This document shows positions 5,506-10,149 of a stretch of 10,149 nt of DNA, one piece after another. Location: contig DCXP01000058.1 of assembly GCA_002327725.1 (NCBI GenBank), positions 1-10,149 on the forward strand. Direction: 5' to 3'. The number at the start of each line of letters is the position of its first letter. The stretch's first letter is position 1. The notes below the pieces were generated by a model. The model did no database searches, was not told the origin of the DNA, and saw nothing but the letters and a program-made list of their open reading frames with translations. Both the position numbers and the translations under genes were made by a program. The DNA is from Proteobacteria bacterium UBA2133. GTDB taxonomy: Bacteria > Pseudomonadota > Gammaproteobacteria > Arenicellales > UBA868.

Positions 5506-7983
5506 TCACTCGCCAAAGGGCCGCAGCCACAGAATCAGGCGAGGCAAAAGGGTCAAGGAGGCGAGCAATGCAATCGCCATACCCAGCGCCGTGAAAACAC
5601 CAAAGAAGATGGTCGGGAGAAAATTAGACAATACCAGTATGGAAAATCCCGCGATGATGGTGATGGCGGTGTAGAAGATGGCGCGCCCGATGTTGGCATG
5701 GCAGTAGTGCAGCGTCTTCACATAATCGCCGGTGCGGCCGAGTTCGCTTCGAAACCGGTAGATATAGTGAATGCTGTTGTCCACGGCGATGCCGAGCGTG
5801 ATCGACGCAATCGTAATGGTCATCATATCAAGGGGAATCCGGGCCCAGCCCATCAGGCCAAGAATAATCGCCGCCGCGAGAAGATTCGGTGCAATACCGA
5901 TGATCGCGAGACGAAACGAACGAAACAGAATCAACAGCATCAGGGCAATACCGAGCATCACCACACCGAGACTCATTATCTGAGAGGAAAACAAACTCTG
6001 GAGCATATTGTTGTAAAGAACCACCAGCCCCGAGATTTGAAACCGCTCCGGCGCAAGACCCACTTCCGCTTCCAGTCCCGAGCGGATATCCAGCAGCAGT
6101 GCGTTGCGGCGAAGATCGGGAAGCGAATCGCGTATCCTGGCAGTCAGGCGGATTTCGTCATCCTCGATTGAGACATAGGGATTCAAAAGCGCTGCCTTGA
6201 GATCATCCGGCATACGTTTGTACAGCACCGCGAGTTCAAAAGTATCAAACGGTGCCTTGCTGATCGACTCGCCCACTCGGATCAGCGAGGCCAGAGACAA
6301 GACCTGGCCCACCCCGTAACGGCTGGCGAGAAAATCATGAACCGCCGACACCGTATCGATCTTCTGCGGCGTAAACCAGTAGTCGACCGGGTCGCCCTGC
6401 GATACCGAACCGAGCAGCAGTGCCAGATCGTCATCGGATTCTTCGGCTGCAGATGCTTCTGCTTCCGGGCCCGGCTCAAAGCGCACGATCACATCAAGCG
6501 GCGTCGTCCCGCCGAGTTTCCGGTCAACCAGTTTGAGCCCCTGGTAAATCTCGGTATCTTTGCCGAAATAGTTGATGAAGCTGTTTTCGACTTCAAGGCG
6601 CGAGATCCCTACCGCGCCGAGGACCGCCAGGATCACGGACGAAACGACAACCGTACGGCCATGTTCCGCCGTAACGTGCGACAGACTCCGGGTAAAAGCG
6701 ACACCGGGTGACGAAGAACGCTCGGTCTTTGCGGCCGGGCCGAGGACTGCGAGCAGGGCTGGAAACAAGAGAAAAGAAACCGCAAAGGTGACGACCAGGC
6801 CAATGGACATCATCCAGCCGAAGTCGATGACCGGCTTGATGCTGCTCAGAACAAGCGACCCGAATGCGAGGATCGTGGTCAGCGCGGTATACAGACACGG
6901 CCAGAACATCTTCTGCATGGTGGTGAGAACGCGTGCCTGATGCGATGTCTCCGGATGATCCACGGCAAGCTGGCGGTACCGGACAACGAGGTGCACATTC
7001 ATCGACATCGTCAGGATCAGCATCAGCGAGATAAAGTTCGAGGAGATTACTGTCACCTGCCAGCCCGCGAGGCCCAGCAGCCCCACCATGCTCAACCCTG
7101 CATAAAAACAGCTCGCGAGCGGCAACGCCACCCATCGCGGCGAGCGGAAAATGATCGCCAGCATCACCACCAGAAAAATCAGCACCCCCGCGCCGAAGGT
7201 CACCAGGTCATTACGGATAAAGGTGATCATGTCGTCAGCGATCATGGAGACCCCGCCGAGGACCAGGTAACCCGCGTCGCGATGGCGCTCCATCACGTCG
7301 CGGACAGAAACAATCGTGTTGTGCCTCAGTTGATCAACCTGCTGTTTGCGGTCCTGGTATTGCGACTCCAGCTGCGACAGACGGGTTGTTTCTGCCTCGC
7401 CGGCATCGCCTGCCCGAATCCGCTGCGCCAACATGCGCCGCTCGCTCTGCAAGGCATCGAGCTCTGGCGCGCCGTCGAGATTGAGCTGCAGCGCGGTCGT
7501 CGTGCCGTCGGCGCTCACAATCAGCTCCGCAAACACCGGGCTTGATGTCAACTCCTGGCGGGCCTTTTCGAGATCAACGGCGCTGTCGTGCAGGGTCCGG
7601 TAACTGCCTGCCAGTTCGGTCAGGGATCCCTCACCTTGGGCCAACAGAGGAGCATCCAGCAGCGAGACCACCGAAACGATACCGGGAACTTTCTCGAAGT
7701 CCCTGGCGAGGCGGCCGACACGCTCAAGCGTGTCCGGGACAAAAAGCCCCTGGTCGGGTACCAGCGCCACCACCAGAAAACTCTTTGACTCGTAGCGCTC
7801 CGACAGGTCTCGAAAGACCTTGAGGTCCTGGTCATTTTCCAGCAGCAGCGAATCCGCCGATGCATCCAGCCTGAAATCGCGGGCATGCCAACTGAAAAAC
7901 ACCAGCAACAAAAGCAGGCCGATCAGCAGCGGCCAGGGCCGCGCAAGGACCCAGGTGTTGTAGTGACGGGCAAGAAAATCCAT
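5506..7983 (-). CDS. RND superfamily (MMPL-type) transporter, predicted lipid exporter
   Basis: The 825-residue protein has the duplicated RND plan: helix 1 at about 15-31, a periplasmic domain (32-255), helices near 260-415, helix 7 near 444-461, a second periplasmic domain (462-668) and helices near 670-818. DFRLDASADSLLLENDQDL after helix 1 and GGTTPLDVIVRF in the second domain are typical of the MMPL/COG1033 predicted-exporter group. The proton-relay-type motif GIAVDNSIHYIYRF (731-744) keeps its Asp (D735) in the second half. The matching first-half segment, LTMSMNVHLVVRYR, lacks it. Residues about 172-222 are heptad-like and charged, suggesting a coiled-coil insertion. Family members, including HpnN, move lipids or hydrophobic compounds using proton motive force. 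The ATG at 7983 overlaps the DUF72 stop (TGATG) and has CTGGA six bases upstream. MlaC follows, suggesting a shared lipid role. The substrate is unknown. Confidence 0.93.
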   Translation of the reverse strand: MDFLARHYNTWVLARPWPLLIGLLLLLVFFSWHARDFRLDASADSLLLENDQDLKVFRDLSERYESKSFLVVALVPDQGLFVPDTLERVGRLARDFEKVPGIVSVVSLLDAPLLAQGEGSLTELAGSYRTLHDSAVDLEKARQELTSSPVFAELIVSADGTTTALQLNLDGAPELDALQSERRMLAQRIRAGDAGEAETTRLSQLESQYQDRKQQVDQLRHNTIVSVRDVMERHRDAGYLVLGGVSMIADDMITFIRNDLVTFGAGVLIFLVVMLAIIFRSPRWVALPLASCFYAGLSMVGLLGLAGWQVTVISSNFISLMLILTMSMNVHLVVRYRQLAVDHPETSHQARVLTTMQKMFWPCLYTALTTILAFGSLVLSSIKPVIDFGWMMSIGLVVTFAVSFLLFPALLAVLGPAAKTERSSSPGVAFTRSLSHVTAEHGRTVVVSSVILAVLGAVGISRLEVENSFINYFGKDTEIYQGLKLVDRKLGGTTPLDVIVRFEPGPEAEASAAEESDDDLALLLGSVSQGDPVDYWFTPQKIDTVSAVHDFLASRYGVGQVLSLASLIRVGESISKAPFDTFELAVLYKRMPDDLKAALLNPYVSIEDDEIRLTARIRDSLPDLRRNALLLDIRSGLEAEVGLAPERFQISGLVVLYNNMLQSLFSSQIMSLGVVMLGIALMLLILFRSFRLAIIGIAPNLLAAAIILGLMGWARIPLDMMTITIASITLGIAVDNSIHYIYRFRSELGRTGDYVKTLHYCHANIGRAIFYTAITIIAGFSILVLSNFLPTIFFGVFTALGMAIALLASLTLLPRLILWLRPFGE

Positions 7984-8636
7984 CAGGCATCCAGCAGATC
8001 AGCGATCGTGCGTGCCTTGGCGGCATGATCAAACGCGCGGTCCGGGTCAGTGAAAATGATCGCCCCGGCTTCGATACTCGTCTCCTGCATGGTTTCGATT
8101 AGCGTGCGCACTGCGGCCAAGTCCCCTTCAGACTGGTAGACAATAGTGTAAGGGCTATCGGCAGATGAAAAATCTTCACCCGCACACCAGCATCCTCCGA
8201 AACCTTGCGGCAACTCGTGTGCCGGCAGACCTTCGAGACAGACCGGTATATCGGGAAGCGCTGACCTTAGCACCTCCAGAAACAGCCAACCGGCGGGTGG
8301 CGTGTCTTTGACATCAAAAACCAAAGCATCGAGCTGCCCATCAAATGCCGCCACCAGCGCCTCAAGACTGGGCAAGGTCTCTGCGCTGTTATCAGGGTGA
8401 AGTCGGGCCTGATCGATCTCAGCGATAAACCGAAACTCCGGGTCGGTATCCTCGACCCAGGACCTCACCTGATCCGGATCCATCCGGTGAGGACCATCAG
8501 CGGGTATCAGCACGGTGCGCAGGTGATTGGCGTACCAGGACAACTGCCACTCGGGAGGAAGGTCGGCGTCATAAAAAGTGCCTTCCCAGGTCTTGTAGCG
8601 CCAGCCACGGGCGCCGATCTGCAATGGACGTCGCAT
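7983..8636 (-). CDS. Divergent DUF72 family protein
   Basis: The 217-residue protein opens with LQIGARGWRYKTWEGTFYDADLPP (the first strand and loop of DUF72, usually IGTSGWSYxxWxGxFYP). It continues with a WLxxYA-like LSWYANHLRTVLI and DPEFRFIAEI (usually GFRFAVK). The C-terminal GAIIFTDPDRAFDHAAKARTIADLL resembles the family's closing VYFNN-A-NA-L segment. DUF72 is a TIM-barrel-like domain of unknown biochemical role. Here the usual VEINxTFYR stretch reads VLIPADGPHR, and the protein is shorter than the common 240-300 residues, so conserved pocket residues may be lost. The ATG at 8636 has GGGA about seven bases upstream. Its stop shares one base with the transporter start, implying translational coupling; it is the first gene of the DUF72-RND-mlaC-ibaG-grxD run. 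The family is recognised by eye; the function is unknown. Confidence 0.8.
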   Translation of the reverse strand: MRRPLQIGARGWRYKTWEGTFYDADLPPEWQLSWYANHLRTVLIPADGPHRMDPDQVRSWVEDTDPEFRFIAEIDQARLHPDNSAETLPSLEALVAAFDGQLDALVFDVKDTPPAGWLFLEVLRSALPDIPVCLEGLPAHELPQGFGGCWCAGEDFSSADSPYTIVYQSEGDLAAVRTLIETMQETSIEAGAIIFTDPDRAFDHAAKARTIADLLDA

Positions 8637-8735
8637 CCTTGAATCCCGGGATCAATTCGGTTAAGGCTTTCCTTTAGAATAACCTGAATCCGGCGTATGG
8701 CCGTATGCGGTCCTCACGATCTACGATCCACCTGC
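8637..8735. promoter_or_regulatory. Divergent intergenic region between the DUF72 gene and kdsD
   Basis: These 99 bases must hold promoters for both directions unless kdsD starts earlier, at ATG 8697. On the plus strand TAGAAT at 8675-8680 matches the -10 consensus in five of six places, but no good -35 lies 16-18 bases upstream. On the minus strand only a weak TATTCT overlaps the same spot. No gene, terminator or clear operator is seen. Confidence 0.3.
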
Positions 8736-9707
8736 ATGAATGAAACTGCCTTTATAGCCGACGCCCGCGCGGTTATCGCCTGCGAGGGTGAGGCGCTTCA
8801 GGCGCTGGGCGCCCGTCTTGATGAACAGTTTTCCCGCGCCTGCCAGGCATTGCTGGCATGCAAGGGACGTGTGATTGTGACCGGTATGGGCAAGTCGGGA
8901 CACATCGGGGGCAAAATCGCGGCAACCCTCGCGAGTACCGGCACCCCCGCCTTTTTTGTCCATCCCGGCGAGGCGGGCCATGGAGACCTCGGCATGATCA
9001 CCCCGGGGGATCTGGTGCTGGCGATTTCAAACTCCGGCGAAACGCCTGAGATCCTCACCATACTGCCGATCATCAAACGGATGGGCAACACCCTGCTGGT
9101 GCTCACGGGTAACCCGGCATCCTCGATTGCAGCGGCTACCGGGATCTGCCTTGATATCAGCGTTGAGCGCGAAGCCTGTCCTCATAATCTCGCGCCCACC
9201 GCGAGCACCGCTGCGGCACTCGCGATGGGTGATGCGCTCGCGATTGCGGTGCTCAAGGCGCGCAACTTCGGCGCTGAGGATTTCGCCCGTTCCCATCCAG
9301 GCGGCGCGCTCGGCCGCCGTCTGCTGGTTCACGTCGAAGATCTGATGCACACGGACGAGGCCTTGCCGCTCGTTAAAGCAGACACACCCCTGATGGAGGC
9401 CCTGGCTGAGATGTCAGCCAAAAACCTCGGCATGGTCGGTGTCGTTGACGATAAGGGACTGCTCGCGGGGATATATACCGATGGTGATTTAAGGCGGACC
9501 CTGAATCAGGGGGCAGACGTTCAAGATTGCCGGATTGACGCCGTCATGGTCCACTCTCCGCATACCATTGCGCCTGCGACGCTTGCCGCTGAAGCGGTGG
9601 AAATGATGCAGCGGCACTCCATTAACGGATTATTCGCCGTTGATCCCAATGGCCGGCCCGTCGGCGCCTTGAATGCGCTCGACCTGATCCGCGCCGGAGT
9701 CTTCTGA
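8736..9707 (+). CDS. kdsD: D-arabinose 5-phosphate isomerase KdsD
   Basis: KdsD interconverts D-ribulose 5-phosphate and D-arabinose 5-phosphate in the cytoplasm, the first step toward Kdo for LPS inner core. From ATG 8736 it has 323 residues (E. coli 328). The sugar-isomerase SIS domain shows GMGKSGHIGGKIAATLASTGTP-like sequence from residue 50, HPGEAGHGDLGM (76-87) and the phosphosugar loop SNSGETPEI (98-106). EACPHNLAPTASTAAALAMGDALA follows, then SHPGGALGRRLL (186-197), whose H187 aligns with the essential H193 of E. coli. Two CBS domains follow (about 204-258 and 270-323), including DLMHTDEALPLV and GIYTDGDLRRTL. An in-frame ATG at 8697 would add 13 residues (MAVCGPHDLRSTC) unlike the family; neither start has a good ribosome site. 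lptC follows after five bases, with no kdsC between. Confidence 0.96.
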   Translation: MNETAFIADARAVIACEGEALQALGARLDEQFSRACQALLACKGRVIVTGMGKSGHIGGKIAATLASTGTPAFFVHPGEAGHGDLGMITPGDLVLAISNSGETPEILTILPIIKRMGNTLLVLTGNPASSIAAATGICLDISVEREACPHNLAPTASTAAALAMGDALAIAVLKARNFGAEDFARSHPGGALGRRLLVHVEDLMHTDEALPLVKADTPLMEALAEMSAKNLGMVGVVDDKGLLAGIYTDGDLRRTLNQGADVQDCRIDAVMVHSPHTIAPATLAAEAVEMMQRHSINGLFAVDPNGRPVGALNALDLIRAGVF

Positions 9708-9712
9708 CACTT

Positions 9713-10149
9713 ATGCGAGCGCATATTGAACGGCTGGTCCTGCTCGGCGTGCTTGGGGTGATGGCGGGGCTTGGCATCTGGATGCAGGTGAACCTGCTGG
9801 AACCCGCAGAAACCAAAACGGCTGCTCCCTTGAGTAATGAGCCGGACTACTATATCCAGAACTTCACGGCCACAGGACGGGACGAGGCAGGCATCGTTTA
9901 TGTGCTCAAAGCGCAGCGCCTTACCCATTATCCTAGCGACAATCACAACCTGCTCGACAAACCCCACCTGGTCCAGTACCAGGAGGGTAAACCTGCACGA
10001 CAGGCCACCAGCGAATCGGGCTGGATGGCCGGTGACGGCTCTGAAGTGCTGCTGACCGGCAACGTCGAAGTCACCCAGTTTCGAAATGACGAAGACCCGG
10101 GAAGCGTCACACGCACCCAGCGCCTGACGGTCCGCCTCGACCGCGGAAG
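9713..10149 (+). CDS. lptC: LPS export system protein LptC (partial, runs off right edge)
   Basis: LptC is a bitopic inner-membrane protein that receives LPS from LptB2FG and passes it to LptA in the periplasmic bridge. About 145 codons are present. A single N-terminal helix (about 8-24, LVLLGVLGVMAGLGIWM) is followed by the beta-jellyroll start: EPDYYIQNFTATGRDEAGIVYVLKA, LTHYPSDNHNLLDKPHLVQY and SGWMAGDGSEVLLTGNVEVTQF. The DYYI-NF-T opening, the H-Y-P-S-D turn and the LTGNV strand are family hallmarks. The ATG at 9713 follows the kdsD stop by five bases, so translation is probably coupled; GGAG is 14 bases upstream, too far to be ideal. The gene continues past the edge, and lptA and lptB would be expected next. 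Confidence 0.94.
   Translation, partial: MRAHIERLVLLGVLGVMAGLGIWMQVNLLEPAETKTAAPLSNEPDYYIQNFTATGRDEAGIVYVLKAQRLTHYPSDNHNLLDKPHLVQYQEGKPARQATSESGWMAGDGSEVLLTGNVEVTQFRNDEDPGSVTRTQRLTVRLDRG

Noticed and set aside
5161..6171. Long plus-strand open frame of 336 codons antisense to mlaC and the RND gene
   Set aside because: It is rich in Arg, Gln, His and Asn with no recognisable domain and is fully antisense to two well-supported genes; typical shadow of GC-rich coding DNA.
6940..7545. Plus-strand open frame of 201 codons within the RND gene
   Set aside because: Arg/His/Gln-rich antisense shadow without a domain.

Overview
The window looks like a piece of a GC-rich proteobacterial chromosome, most likely gammaproteobacterial. 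It carries LPS genes (kdsD, lptC), a TatABC set close in sequence to the Escherichia coli proteins, murA, a CGFS glutaredoxin, an IbaG-type BolA protein and an MlaC-family protein. I see no insertion sequence, phage gene, tRNA, rRNA or CRISPR array. Nearly all the DNA is coding. The longest gene-free stretch is about 235 bases (2485-2719).

The left block (1-2484, minus strand) reads tatA, tatB, tatC, a GNAT acetyltransferase and an atypical protein kinase that runs off the left edge. Gaps of 13-24 bases suggest one operon. TatABC moves folded proteins across the inner membrane; the roles of the last two genes are unknown. A possible promoter lies upstream of tatA.

The centre (2720-4461, minus strand) holds murA (first committed step of peptidoglycan synthesis) and grxD. 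A strong symmetric hairpin terminator at 4091-4122 separates them, so murA is probably transcribed separately from the genes upstream. murA has no ATG where its family begins and probably starts at TTG.

The right-centre block (4144-8636, minus strand) reads, in transcription order, a short DUF72-like gene, a 12-helix RND/MMPL transporter, an MlaC-family periplasmic lipid carrier, ibaG and grxD. The DUF72 stop and transporter start overlap (TGATG). IbaG and GrxD belong to families known to form Fe-S-bridged complexes. MlaC and the RND protein may act together in lipid movement between the membranes.

The right end (8736-10149) is divergent, on the plus strand: kdsD (arabinose-5-phosphate isomerase for Kdo) and the start of lptC (LPS export). 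The layout recalls the E. coli murA-ibaG-mlaBCDEF / yrbG-kdsD-kdsC-lptC region. Here, however, mlaB, mlaD, mlaE and mlaF are replaced in position by the RND transporter and DUF72 gene, and yrbG and kdsC are absent. This rewired envelope locus is the most interesting feature of the window; everything else looks like ordinary housekeeping.
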